Assembly: GCF_050624435.1 (NCBI RefSeq)
Contig: NC_134548.1
Location: 124,699,583-124,763,582 of the forward strand
DNA: 64,000 bases
Reading direction: 5' to 3'
DNA from: Tenrec ecaudatus
Taxonomy: Eukaryota > Chordata > Mammalia > Afrosoricida > Tenrecidae
Position numbers and translations under genes: made by a program. Each line of letters starts with the position of its first letter. Positions within the stretch are counted from its first letter, which is position 1. Shown one piece after another: positions 12,031-23,998 of this stretch. Under the pieces are notes generated by a model that saw only the letters and a list, made by a program, of their open reading frames with translations, was not told where the DNA came from and searched no databases.

Positions 12031-12068
12031 GATATCTAATACCTGATCCCTTTGACACCTCATGATCA
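12031..12068 (-). mobile_element. L1 3' UTR, continuation beyond the LTR
   Basis: The string 'acctgatccctttgacacct' continues the L1 interrupted at 11547. Confidence 0.75.
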
Positions 12069-12149
12069 CACTTAAAGAATATCTTAATCTATAACATTTT
12101 CCTTCATTGATTTAGAATATCTTAACATATGAGTTAGAAGCATATAAAA

Positions 12150-12338
12150 AAACCAAAAACAAATCAAAGCCACTGACATCAAGTTGATTCTGATTCATAG
12201 TGAACCTATTATAAAGGTTTCCAAAGCCTTGTGAATGTCTATGCGTGAAGACAGTCTCATCTCTTTTCTTACAGAGTAGCTGGTGGGTTTGAACCACCAA
12301 CCTTGTAGTTATCTGATAGTACCACCAGGGCTCCTTCT
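12150..12338 (-). mobile_element. AfroSINE
   Basis: On the plus strand the tail 'ttgattctgattcatagtga', the middle 'agtagctggtgggtttgaac' and the head 'agtaccaccagggctcc' occur in reversed order. Confidence 0.85.
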
Positions 12339-12554
12339 TTAGAAACATAAGTGTTCCTGCATTACTCACATCTTTGGTAGCTTTACTTTATGAGTTTCAG
12401 TACCCCAAAATTAAAAGTGCCACAAGTATAAATAATGACAAACATGCATGTGTTGCTTGATATTTTAAGCTGATTTGGTACATTTGTACACTTTACCTAA
12501 GAATTTCACAAGAGAGAGATTTGGGGAAAATTTTGGTATTTGCTTGTGACTTAC

Positions 12555-12682
12555 AATTAGTTATTATAACCCTGCATTTTACAGATAATGGGTCTAAGAC
12601 TCAGAGAAGAAAAATAATTTACCCATTTATATAGTAAGTACGTGGTTGAATTGCACTTAAAATGTAGGCCACATCATCCCTA
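12555..12682 (+). mobile_element. MIR SINE fragment
   Basis: The string 'cattttacagataatgggtc' followed by 'aagactcagagaagaaaaat' and 'gtaagtacgtggttgaattg' is the MIR core. Confidence 0.7.
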
Positions 12683-12689
12683 ATTTTTA

Positions 12690-13239
12690 GTGTAAGTTCA
12701 AGGAAAATGTTACAAATGTATTCTGTTCTATTTTATTTTATGAAGCCTCTTAAATTCTCATATAATTATAGGATATTCATTTAGGATGTTTAATTTTAGT
12801 GACTTTGATTTTTCCCCTAGAGTAACCTGAATTTATATTATCAATTATATTGTATTATCAATTTTATATTACAAAATCACATCAAACTGAAACGTAGAGT
12901 TAAAGATAAATGCTTGAATATTTATAGGATCCATGACATTTCGACGTAGACGTATGCAAATCAATGTCCATTTTATTTAATAATGACTCCTTTATTTTAG
13001 TATTATCGAGAAAACAAAGCAATTTTCATAAGCTATATAATTTCAAAAATCAAGCTAAACACATCCACAAAAAAGTCACCTTAGATATGAAAATTAGGAT
13101 GACACAAGAATCACATATTACTTATGAAAAACAAGTTAAATCTATATCTATAAGGCTTCTGGGTAGCAAAAGCAATTTGTACTCAGCTACTAAACAAATG
13201 GATAGATGTTTGCATCTACCTATGGAAGAAAGCCCTGGA
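12690..13239. other. Unassigned AT-rich sequence
   Basis: The 95-codon plus-strand frame at 12964-13251 has no recognisable domain and its end runs into an AfroSINE-like tail. I treat it as chance. Confidence 0.4.
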
Positions 13240-13335
13240 GATGGAGACTGATCACCCTGTGGGGTGCAGTTCTCCTCGGAAAGACATAAGGTCTCTAGAA
13301 GTTGGAATCAACTTGAGAGCAATTGATAAAATTAT
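13240..13335 (+). mobile_element. AfroSINE/RTE tail fragment
   Basis: The stretch 'agacataaggtctctagaag' then 'ttggaatcaacttgagagca' matches the SINE tail. The tRNA head is missing. Confidence 0.5.
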
Positions 13336-13342
13336 ATAATAG

Positions 13343-13428
13343 GGCTTCAAAAAGTTCATGTAGAAATCTTAGTATCTTTTCATTCTATTTTTCTGTGAAC
13401 TCTTTAAAGCTTCCTCAGATACTAATAT
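13343..13428 (+). mobile_element. Short palindromic mariner-like MITE
   Basis: Left 'gggcttcaaaaagttcatg' and right 'gtgaactctttaaagcttcc' are imperfect inverted repeats spanning about 85 bp. A second copy lies at 27246-27330. The end sequence is typical of mammalian mariner-derived MITEs. Confidence 0.65.
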
Positions 13429-13429
13429 C

Positions 13430-16400
13430 ATTGTATTTTAGGATAGAGTATACTGTTGGTTTAGGACATTTTTAAGACACAAACAAAATGTCTTCTTATA
13501 TGGAAAATATACAAATTTGGTCATCAGATTCCTATTTGAATTACTTAATATCTAGATGTTACTTAATAGCAAATAATATTTTAGGAAGATATGATAAACA
13601 TGAGCTAATGTGCTTACATTCCATTCTTAAACCAAAACAATGCTGTTTTTTTCTCTCCAGTATTAAGATTAAGTGTATAGTAAGAACTTCACTTTATTTG
13701 CTTTCAAGCTCTGAGGAAAAAAAAATCATATTCACATGACCTATCATCAGGGCTATAAACTACATCGTAACCTGTATAATAATTGAACCACCTGAATATA
13801 CATATGTAAAATGGATCTGAAGATCCTATCATCCCTATTAAACCTTCTGTTTCCTTTTTCATGAATTATTTTGCTTTATTACTCCCTTTTCTCATGAATA
13901 GAAGAGGAAAAAGAAATAAAGAAAGAATGAAAGAAAGAAAGAACGAACGAAAGAAAGAAGAACCAGCAGCCCATATCAGGGAATATGAAGTACTGTTTCA
14001 GAGTGAACAACAAAAGCAAGAAGAACTTGTGGTGAGATGAAGGAATCTAGAGGTCAGGAAGAGATGAGAACATATAAGACCATTACTTTAGTCTAGTTGT
14101 TCATCTTTAATGCCAGAGGAAATGAGAACGAGGTTAACCTCAACTTCACAGTCATTTACATCAGTGTCATGTTCTCGTCTTTCTGATACTTCGTAGCTAG
14201 GTAGCTCATACTTGTGTGGTTAGAGAAATTGCGAGGGAGCAACCCTGTTCTATCTTCTAAACATAATGGGCATAACTTTCTTAACTAGTATTTTGTAAGG
14301 CATAAGACTGCACTTTTCTACAAGTTTGCCATGTAAATCCCTGTATGCAAACGTCAGTACAGGCAGCAATATAGTTTTATTTCCTATATAGAAATTAGTT
14401 GGCATATTGTCTCCCTAAGAAAAGAAGAGACGCCAAATCTGTCAGCAGTAGAAGCAAGTCATTTGGTAGCTTGGACCCACCTAGCAGGTCTAGGGCAGGA
14501 AAAGGTCTGATGGACAGCATCTGTCATGATTACAACCAGGAAAAGTCTATGGACTCTGCAACCCAAGGCGGCACAATGAATCAGGAGTTGACTTCGTGGC
14601 AGGTACAAGAACAACAAGATTTCACAAAAATTATGGCCTCTTTGGAGGTTTAGAGGTTTGGAGAAATTGATTAGGGCTAGCATATAAAAGAAGCCTCAAA
14701 TCATACAGGCTGAGATGGGGAGTAGCCCAAATTTTATCACCTGAGAGCATTCTGAGTGCTTGACCCTGAACCACTCCTCACACATCTGGAGGTCACATTG
14801 CATGAATCTCATACACTCCCTAAGGCATAAACATAAAACCAACATGACAAAAGCATGATGAATGTGGCATGTACCCCAATGAGCTTTACCTATAGCCTCT
14901 TTTTTTTTCTGTTTGTTCTCTATCCAGAGTCTCTCTATTTCTATGAGCTTTTCTATAAATCAAGTGCATCTGCAAGCAAATTGCACCTGTCAATCTCATA
15001 AAACTGCTTCCCTGAGACTAGCTTCAAGATATGAACCCATCAAGAAGAGTTTCTTCATTTTATATATAATGGTGGGGTGGGTCTTTTGTACCTTAGGGGG
15101 GAAAAACCTTTCAAAATGTCATTTGTTTGGAAAATGGCATTGCTGAATCAATTTAATAAACTGTGCATTTGTACTCAATCTTCGGAGACCTTTGCAAGGG
15201 AAAATGTTATATTAACCTCCAACTGGTTCACCCAATTTCCAATTGTAAAAAAGGACAGGATTCTCCTTGCCTGCTTCAACAGATACGTTGAAATACAGAG
15301 TTCGATGGAGGAACGTGGAACCCCCTAATCATTACGTGACTAGGTGAAGCTGGTGTTTGTACCAAAGTCAGGAAAGAAAACAAAACTTCTATGCATCTTG
15401 CAGTCCTCCATGATGATTCTCTTCTTCCCCTTGTTTTGCCGCACACTGTACTTGACAAAGTCGTTCTTTCAACAGGTGCAGGATTTTCAAGATTTGCAAA
15501 GCATTGAGTGGAACAGGTAATAAGAGAAAGATAAATAAAATAAAGTAGAAATATGAAGAGCTTAAGCTTCTGCTATGAGTTCATAAATGCCTCAAATTAG
15601 GAAGAATTACACTGGGATTTAGAGTTATTGGGATATATTTGCATCTTGAGCTGATATTTTAACCACTGAAGAGAAAAATTTACCGATTCATTCCTTTGTA
15701 GGAAACAAAGACATATTGTTATCTAGTGTGATCACTTAGCATAAAGTATTTTTAATACACTATAATATGGGCACATAGAGTTAGAGACATATGTTCAGAA
15801 CTGGACTCTATACAAGGTTTTAATTTGAATTAAAGCCAAAGCAGACCAAGACTTGGGTGACCTTCTGTCCTTCAGCAACAAAGACAATGTAGAAATTCTC
15901 AGTGGCTTTGTTTCATCCTATTTTCATCTTCTAAGAGTACAGTTGCTATGATGGAGACTTAAAAGATTCGAGCAAAAAGAAACCTAAAATACATTTATTC
16001 AGGGAATAGCTACAATAATATATTCTTTCCACCCTCTCACCCTTTTAAAATTTATATCTCCTTTGAAAACAGACTAAGAAAGTTAGCTTGTTCTTGCTGC
16101 CAGTGTTGCCAGTATTCAACATTAAGATGTCGGTTTACAGAAGGTCTAGCTCACAAGCATTGCTATTTTGAAATCAGTGCATCACAGCAGAATGGCATAC
16201 CCTTTGAGAACTTCTTATAATTTAAAGGAAATGCTCCATGACTTTGTGATGCTTTGAATAAAAGAACGAAATTTTTCAAACTAAAGATATCAAGGTTCTC
16301 AATGGGTGCTTTCATAAAAAAATTACTTTCATTTCGCCAGATTTTTTGCGTGCTCCTCTATAACGTCTTTGGGAAACCGACGGATGTGACATTTAATTCA

Positions 16401-17040
16401 GTACAGCAATAGTTTAATTTTAGGAGCATTTTTCTTCAAACGTCAGTTCCAGATTAGGAAAAAAAAGCACTCCATCTCTGCTAGTTACTTTCAGGATGCT
16501 TACAAAAATGTATGGTGGTCAGTAGGATGAACTAGCTTACTGTGTTCCCCCAACAGAACAAGGCTTTAGTCTGCTCCAAGAATTGGGGTCAATATTCAGC
16601 GTTATTGACAAAAGCCTTACTTCAAACAAAAAAGCAACTGATGCTCACTGTCTGATTGCTGAGGAGGACTTTGCCACAGCACATTAGTGGCATCCCCAGT
16701 CTGGATGGCCCCACAGTGGGAAGCATTAGAAAATTATCTGCTTTTAGTGAAGAATATTTTGTTATACCTACAAAACTGCTTTTTCACATAACCTGTCTAG
16801 TATTTGGAGGCTCGATGACAGAATATTTTTGTTGTATTACTTTAATACCAAATGCATTCTATAATAACATTTTATCAGTAGTATTTTGGCAAGGCTGCAT
16901 TTCTCAGGAAAATGAATTTCAGCATTTGCAAATTACTTCAGGATTATGACTGACACCCAATCGCATATACTCCTGTGGGGAATTGGAATCTGTTCACTTT
17001 TAATAGCTATGCATACCATATTTTTACCTTTCTGATGGTC
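13430..17040. other. Long unassigned region
   Basis: No exon, RNA gene or confident repeat was found, apart from a GAAA tract at 13905-13963. A stretch near 14570-14625 ('gagttgacttcgtggcaggt' then 'acaagaacaac') hints at a decayed RTE/AfroSINE tail. The open frames at 14399-14653, 15077-15328 and 16656-16949 show no family features. The area is a candidate for conserved non-coding sequence only because it is poor in repeats. Confidence 0.4.
13905..13963. repeat. (GAAA)n-type purine-rich tract
   Basis: Imperfect tetranucleotide repeat of gaaa with interspersed gaac and gaat units. Confidence 0.85.
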
Positions 17041-17044
17041 AAGC

Positions 17045-18345
17045 CTATGTTATGTTGTTATTGTTGTTACGTGTCATTGAGTTGGTTCCGATTGACAGCC
17101 ACCACGTGTACAACAGAAGGAAACACTACCCTGTCCTAAGATATCCTCACAATTGTCCTTAGTGTGAGCCCAATGTTGTAGCCACTGTGTCTATCCATCT
17201 CGTCAAGGATCTTCATCCTTTTACTGCCCCTCTCCTTTACCAAGCATGTTGTTCCCAGGGCCTGCTCTCTCTGGATAAGATGTCGAAACTCTGTGAGGCA
17301 AAGTTTCAAGATCCTTGCTTCTAAGGACCATTCTGCTGTATGCCAGCTTTCAAATGCATCCATTCTTCTTCAATCTTCCTTATCTACTTTCTAACTTTCA
17401 CACAAATATGAGGCAATTGAAAATACTCTGGCTTAAGTCAGGTGCAACAAAGTCCTTAATGTAATATCTTTGTTCCTCAGTATTTTAACAAGATCTACCT
17501 TTTGTGCAAATTTACCAAACACATTGTTTGGTCCCTTGACTATTGCTTCTATGAGCACCGAGTGTGAATCCAAGCAAGATGAAGTCTTTAACAACTTCAA
17601 CCATTTCCATTTGTCATGATGTTACCTATTGGTGCAGTTGTGAGGGTTTTGATATTCTTTATACTGAGTTGCAATCCACACTGAAGGCTGCAGTCCTTGG
17701 TTTTCATCAGCCAGTTCTCAAGTCTTCCTCACTTTCAGCTAGCAAGCTTGTGTCATATGCTTATGGCAGGTTGCTAACAAACTTCCTCATAATCCTAATG
17801 CCACATTCTTCTTCATATAAGCCTGCTTCCCTGATTATTTGCTCTGTATGCAGATTGAATAAGTATGGTAAGTGGATACAATCCTGATGCAAACCTTTCT
17901 TGATTTGAAACGATATAGTATTCCTGTATTGTGTTCACACAGTAGCCTCTTGACCCATATACAGACTCCACATGTCCACAAGTGTTCTGGAATTCCCATT
18001 ATTCTCAAGGCTACCCAGAGTTTGTTATGGTGCACACAGTCTAATGACTTTGCATAGTCAATAAAACATAAATCAATATCCTTCTGGAATTCTCCACTTT
18101 TAAACTGGATATCTCTGGTATCCGCAATGATTTCTCCTTTTCTACATTCTATTCTGAATTTTGCATGAATTTCTAGTAGTTCTATATCAATGTACTGTTG
18201 TAACTGTTGTTGAATGATATTCAGCAAAACTTTAATTGCATGTAATATTAATGTTGTTTTCAAGTTGGTTCCAAAATGCCAATGACACAGCTTTCAGCAT
18301 CACAGCAACACAAAAGACACCCCAGTAGAACAAACTGACAGATGA
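17045..18345 (-). pseudogene. RTE LINE copy, 3' half plus 5' end
   Basis: On the plus strand it starts with the reversed RTE terminus ('gttgttattgttgttacgtg', 'cattgagttggttccgattg') and passes through the C-terminal region. It then covers the reverse transcriptase in reverse. A 142-codon open frame on the minus strand (17835-18263) is an RT fragment containing 'CFIDYAKSLDCVHHNKLW' near 18030-18080, the RTE 'FIDYAKAFD' block with a changed residue. The YADD box near 17750 is mutated. The segment 18290-18345 ('cagcatcacagcaacacaaa') is the RTE 5' end, so the endonuclease part has been deleted. Multiple stops make it dead. Confidence 0.8.
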
Positions 18346-18351
18346 GTGGTG

Positions 18352-18795
18352 GAGTTAACTAACTTGTTTTTAGGTGCCATTGAGTTGGTTCCAACTCATA
18401 ATGACCCTATGTGCAATAGAATGAAACACTGCCCAGACTTTTGCCATCCTCACAATTGTTCTTATGTTGGAGCCCGAAGTTGCAGCCACTGTGTCAATAC
18501 ATCTGGTCTAGGACATCCCTCTTTTTTGCTGCCCCTCTACTTTACCAGTGATGCTAATGACATTGTTCTATAATTTGCATTTTCAACCTGGTAACTTGTC
18601 TTTGGAATAAGTACAAAACCAGATCTCTCCCAGTCAGTTCATCAACTAACTGTCTTCCAAATTTCTTGGCATATATGAGTGAAGACGACTAGTGTTTCAT
18701 CAGCTTGCTGATACGTTTCAATTGGCATAGTTTTCCTAATCACAGGAACACACAAGACATCACAGTACAACAAACAGACAAGTGGTGGCGGCCAT
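18352..18795 (-). mobile_element. RTE LINE deletion derivative, tandem to the previous copy
   Basis: It begins again with the reversed 3' terminus ('ttaggtgccattgagttggt'), jumps to a mid-ORF segment ('ccagtcagttcatcaactaac') and ends with the 5'-terminal motif ('acaagacatcacagtacaac'). It is therefore a short internally deleted copy in the same orientation as its neighbour. Confidence 0.7.
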
Positions 18796-19995
18796 GTCAC
18801 AGTTACCTTTAAATAATCAGTACTCCATTTAATGGCTCATTCATGGCATGCAACAAATATATTCTTCATGAATGAACAAAATGCTGACTTATAAACGTCA
18901 TTAAAGGACAAATTATTGTAAGAATCATCATGATGTAGCCTGTAAAACCAGTGGATGTGACAATGCTTTTGATCTTCCACTCCCCCGGTAAATTTAAGAA
19001 ATGCTGCAAACTCATAGAAACATTTTCCAAACAAAAATATCACACTGTGAAACAACTGTTTGATACAACTGCCAACTTGTTCTATATACTTATGGAAGTT
19101 ATTTCCCTCTCTGTAACAAACCCCTCAAAGAATTCTATATAGCTGGATGACATCACAAAAATGGCCATTTTAGCCTCTTTTATGGATTCAAATATTTTTT
19201 AATACTCTTTGAGAAGGGAGAAGGTTAGGGCTCTAAAGCAGATTGTGTAAGACTTCTCATTCACTGATCACAGAAACACATCTGAACACATTTTGTTTAA
19301 AATAAACCTGAAGATAGGAACATTTTTACTTACCCTCATAGTTCCGCTTGTATTCAAAAGTGTATTTGTGTCAAAGTATTTCCCTTCCTCTGTTCCTAAA
19401 ATTGGTTTCTACCTGGTTTTGTTACTCAATGTATTTTAATAATGTGTGAACAATGTACAAGGCTGTGAAAATTAAGAGGGGTTCAGATGACAAATATAAT
19501 AGTCTCTTAAGCCAAAAGCCATATATGAAACCATAATAAAAATATAATGTAGGATGACATAAGTACCCTTAAATGAATAAATGAGTAGTACAAATCAATG
19601 CTGTGCAACTTGTAAGGTCACTCTATCTAGACTGAAATAATCAAGGCATAATCTTGAAGGCATAAGACTTGAACTTGATCTGAAAAATAAACCGCCTTTA
19701 AATAAATAGAAAGGAATAATGATTATAACAGGAGTGGAGTGTGCTGTGTCTGTTTTCTAGTTTTGTAGAACAGTACAAAGAATACTATAAGATACATTTT
19801 CCACTTTTAGCTCCTTGACATGACACCAAGGCATTATGCGTGATCTAGCACCTGCCTCGTTCTCCAACCTCCTCTCTTCATTTGGTTGTTTCTTATACAG
19901 CTTCACAGGGCGCTTGTATCTACTGTTCGCTCTTCTTGGAATATTTTCTTCTGAATTTTGCAAGCCGAGGTAACTCCAATTCATCTTTCTGACCT
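18796..19995. other. Unassigned sequence
   Basis: No recognised gene or repeat. The small open frames near 18837-19142 and 19757-19984 have no family features. Confidence 0.4.
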
Positions 19996-20159
19996 CAGTT
20001 CAGACATCTTCCTTCCTTCCTTCAACCATTATTCGACTTCATTACTAGCACTTACATTTCCTTCAGGACACTTACCACAGTTGTAATTTTACATTTATTC
20101 ATATGATTGTGTGTCTATCTCTTCCACTGAATTATTAGTTTTTTTTCTTCACATGTTCT

Positions 20160-20208
20160 TTTTTTTAGTCATTTTATTGGGGGTTCGTACAACTCTTATC
20201 ACAATCTA
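20160..20208 (-). mobile_element. Very short L1 3' end
   Basis: After a T run, 'attttattgggggttcgtac' and 'aactcttatcacaatctata' are the reversed last 45 bp of the L1 family that recurs in the window. It is an extreme 5' truncation. Confidence 0.75.
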
Positions 20209-20282
20209 TAAAGAGTAGAAATTGTTTCTATTTTTGTTCATCGGTATATCCTCAATCCAGAGCAGTGTCTGGCACATAATAC

Positions 20283-20512
20283 AAAACCAAATGCATTGCC
20301 ATTAAGTCAATTCTGACTCCTAGTGAACCTGTAGAGCAAGGTAGAACTGCTGCTGTGGGTTTCTGAGACTCTTTATGGAAGTGGGAAGTAGAAAGCAGAA
20401 AATAGAACGCTTTGTATTTCTCTTGTGGAGTGGCTGTCTAGTTTCAAACTGTTGACCTTGCAGTTAACAGCCCAATGCATAGTTACTGTGTCACCAGGCT
20501 CCTCCTTTGGAA
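20283..20512 (-). mobile_element. AfroSINE with flanking duplication
   Basis: The tail 'ccattaagtcaattctgact' and the head 'tgtgtcaccaggctcc' are reversed. It is flanked by 'cacataata' (20273-20281) and 'aacataata' (about 20511-20519), a probable TSD within the L2 host. Confidence 0.8.
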
Positions 20513-20555
20513 CATAATAGGTGCTAATAAATAAATGACTGAAATTGAGTAATAA

Positions 20556-22744
20556 AATTTTGATCAGATTAATGAAGGCCTTGAATGTAGGCTGTCAATT
20601 TTCACTATATCAGACCATTATTATTTCCTTTATGCCAGATATATATATATAATGCCGCAGAGTTTATAGCAAACATAAGGGATACAAAATGGTCGATAGT
20701 TTCCGTCTATGGTCAATTCAATCCAATGGGAGAGACAAAAATGATACTAAATTATAATAGAGGATGAAACGTGTTAGATTGAATCAAGGAGTGCGGTAAG
20801 AGCACAAAGAAAGAACCCCTAAATAGAACAGACAAATAACGGTCATATTTAAATTAAATTTAGATAGATTATTTTCATGATGTTTTATTAATAAGGACAT
20901 GGCATTAGTAAATACTGTTAGAAAGACAATTTTGAACACACACACACATACACACACACACAAAATAAGGAAGGAAGCAAAAATGACTCAAAGGATTGGA
21001 ACCCAAGGCATTGGGGGTACCAATAAGCAAGCAGAAGAGTTACGATGCTGTGTTCGCTGGTCTCCTATCCTTGAGGTCCTCTCAAGGGGATTTCTGACAA
21101 TTATATAAATTACTTCGCCCTATTTCTGAAGTTCTGTTCAGTATGCATGTGAACTATACTGAGCATCTGTTCCACAGATATAACCTTGTCTCCAGACTTA
21201 GACAAGAACCCATTTTCTAAATATAGAGTCGACAGGGATATTCTCAAAGAAGAGGTGGAGGACAGGATGTTACTTCTGTAAATTATCAAGTTAACGAGTA
21301 TGGACTGAATTTCAACTGTTTCACTTGCACTGCGGTAGACACTACACAGAAGCCAGGAAAAGATAACCAGCCTTGCCCTAGAGGAAGACGGATGTGCTTT
21401 GCTTTTTACAATAACTGTGATGATAACTAGCTTTCTATTTGGGGCAGAAAGTCACAGAAAAGGAAATAATCATTTTAATATTTTTATCTAATTCATGGGC
21501 AACTATTAGAATTTTTATAGCAAATATGAAAGGGTTAAAAATAATATAACCAAGTCATCTTAAAGCACATTGGTTTGGTTCCAAGGCATTTCCTAAAAAT
21601 AGCCATAGAGCCTTACTTTGAAATAAATATAGCAAATTACTACTTTGGAAATTGGCCTCTTGGGCATCTCTGATTCTATTTCAAATGGTCATTCCTAATT
21701 ACACCCACAAAAAAGCAAATATATCTTTAGTTCAGTTTTTCTCCTGAGACAAAAATACTTACGCTACTTCAACCTGTGCTTAATATTCCCCCTTATTTCT
21801 TTCAGCAAATGACAACTCAAAGTCAAAATAAAGAAAAAAATCTACTGAAATAGGGAAGCAACTCTGATTCATATTGGAATCACCATCTAGAAGCTTCTCT
21901 GAAGCTCTTCTCAAGCCAAGAAGGTATATAGCACGGGCTACTTTCTACTGAGAGAGAACTAAGGGAGGTGGGGGGACAGGGATAGAATGGAAAATTTTGA
22001 TGAGAGTAGAATTTGAGGAGGGGCCTGATAGGAAAACTAAATAGTAAAATAGTGCGTATCAGGTGTCTGCCTCGTATTGGATCGGTATCTTCAAAGGCAA
22101 TTCAATTCTACTTATCAGAGCTCAATGGGAGTGCAAATAGGAGGCGAAGAACAGTCTAATATGCAGAGTTACTCACGGTATACAAGAGCTAGTTACAACT
22201 CAGTCTCTTCTGTCTCAAAAAAAGAGAAATTTTTGGCCGGGATTGAAATCTCCCATAGAGCTTGTATGTAAGGAGATGTAAGGTGAATTGAGGATGAACA
22301 ATTGGGAATAAAAACAAACAAAGTAAGTTGGGGAGAGTGGAAGCATAAAAAGAAAACTATTTAAAAAAAAAGGAATTGAGAAGTGGTCTTTGTTCATTCA
22401 GTAAACATTTCTTAAGTTTTGTCTACTAGGGACTGAAAAAGATTCTTTCTATTCCTTTAAGGAGTTCTCAATCTACTTGGAATAGATAGACACATTAGAG
22501 ATAATGATAGTACAATATTCAAAGTTAATACCTCCACTTTTGTCCTGTATATCATCTTACTTATCCCCAGGCCTTATTCCATTAAGTTACCCTTCTCTAT
22601 TCTGTAATTTTATTTTTTTTCTTTTTAACTCACTCTTTTTCCTTTCGGACTTCAAACACACATACCTCTCTATAAATAAAAAAACAAAAACGTTCCACTG
22701 CTGTATGTCTCAATCTAGCTGTCATTTCTGCTGATTCTTGCCTT
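20556..22744. other. Unassigned sequence with one CA tract
   Basis: The only clear item is a (CA)n tract at 20937-20962. Open frames at 20899-21108 and 22077-22271 lack family features. A segment at 22390-22500 ('cattcagtaaacatttctta') resembles a reversed L2 end but is weak. Confidence 0.4.
20937..20962. repeat. (CA)n microsatellite
   Basis: About 13 CA units with one 'ta' interruption. Confidence 0.9.
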
Positions 22745-23600
22745 TCACATGTTATGTTGAAAGCTTCCTGTTTCTATATTCCAATTAACTCCTAAATTCA
22801 CTGCTGTCTTCTGCTCTCAAAACTTCCCAGAAGCTGCTCTTCCTAAGGACATCAACATTACCCTAAATGACACATGTAATTATTTTGTTCTTATCTTACT
22901 TGACCTCGCTATGGCACATGATACTGTTGACCTCGTTGAAATTCTATCCTCTTTCCACCTCCATGGCATCAATTTTCTGGTCCTTTCCCTAACTCTCTTG
23001 CCATCCCTGTCTATTCTGAAGACCTGTTTTAAATCTCAGTATTCTCCCACATTCCATCCCTTGCTCTGCCTTCCTTTGCCCTCTCTTCAATCCGGATATT
23101 TTCTCGGATAATATAATTCATTCAAACACTATATCTTAGCACCTGAAATATTTACTCCAAAATCTTTATTTGTAGACCTAACCTTTCTCTCTCGAGGTGT
23201 ATTACAAATATCCACATTTAAATGAACATTTGTGTCAGGTTACCTTAATGTCACCCCAAGTCAATGTGCCAGCAAAGAAAGCACTGATGATTTGTTCTTA
23301 AAACTTGACCACAATGGTTACCTTGTCCACAAGACCAGAAACTCAGACAGCTCCTTCTCATTTGCCCAGTGTATCCAAATGGGACAACAAATCAAACAAA
23401 TTTAACCCTTTAATATCTCACCTTGTACTACTTGGGATCATTCCTTCATTTGAGCTTTTATGCAATATTGTTCTAGCAAATTTTCAGATTTACTCCTTCC
23501 CAATGAATTTTCTGCATAAAATATCAGAATGGCCTTTCTAAAATGCATGTTCTATGTGGTCACTTGCCTGCTTTAAGCTAAACAACGATTCTTTATTGCC
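22745..23600 (+). pseudogene. L2 LINE reverse transcriptase remnant
   Basis: A plus-strand reading near 22896-22935 gives 'LDLAMAHDTVDLVEIL', the decayed L2/CR1 RT block 'DLSAAFDTVDH'. Downstream pyrimidine-rich DNA at 23540-23600 ('tggtcacttgcctgctttaa') is the L2 3' region. The frames at 22911-23111 and 23305-23541 are parts of this remnant and not a host gene. It is old and heavily mutated. A MER5A element follows inside it. Confidence 0.6.
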
Positions 23601-23607
23601 AAAAATA

Positions 23608-23998
23608 CTGGTGCTCACACTTTAGTGTGCATCAGAATCCTCTGGAGATCTTGTTAGAACACAACTGCATCCCCTATAACCTCGTGGCACAGTGAGTTAT
23701 GTTATTGGATGCTAATTAAAAGGTCAGCAGTTCAAAAACAATAGCTGATCTGAGGGAGAAGAAGGAAACTACCTACACCTGTGAAGATTTACAGTCTTGG
23801 AAGCCCACAAAAGCTGTTTTTCTCTGTCCTATAGGGTTGCTATGAGTTGAAATTGACTCAATGGAAGTGAGTTCCTTTAAGAGAGTTTTTTGTCTCCAAA
23901 GTTTGTGATTCACCAGAGGTGCTGGACCTCAGAAGTGGGATTTCTAACAAGGTCCCAAATGATGTTCATTCTGATGATCTGGCTACATTTTTTTGAGG
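23608..23998 (+). mobile_element. MER5A (hAT-Charlie) split by an AfroSINE
   Basis: The left half 'actttagtgtgcatcagaat' with 'cctctggagatcttgttaga' (23620-23660), and the right half 'gggatttctaacaaggtccc' with 'aaatgatgttcattctgatg' (23937-23980), are the two halves of MER5A. The AfroSINE at 23685-23888 separates them. Confidence 0.8.
23685..23888 (+). mobile_element. AfroSINE inserted in MER5A
   Basis: The head 'ctcgtggcacagtgagttat', box-B-like 'aaggtcagcagttcaaaaac' and tail 'gagttgaaattgactcaatg' follow in plus order. Confidence 0.85.

Larger units (their letters stand above)
19997..20555 (+). mobile_element. L2 LINE 3' end, interrupted twice
   Basis: L2 3' sequence is recognisable as 'acttaccacagttgtaattt' (20069-20088), 'gagcagtgtctggcacataa' (20260-20279) and the end 'aggtgctaataaataaatga' after 20519. 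A 45-bp L1 end (20162-20208) and an AfroSINE (20283-20510) are inserted in it. Confidence 0.75.

Noticed and set aside
17835..18263. 142-codon minus-strand frame that could be a host gene
   Set aside because: It is an RTE reverse transcriptase fragment ('CFIDYAKSLDCVHHNKLW') between RTE ends.
20937..20962. CRISPR-like or regulatory array
   Set aside because: It is a plain CA microsatellite. No spaced direct repeats of CRISPR type exist anywhere in the window, and the genome is mammalian.
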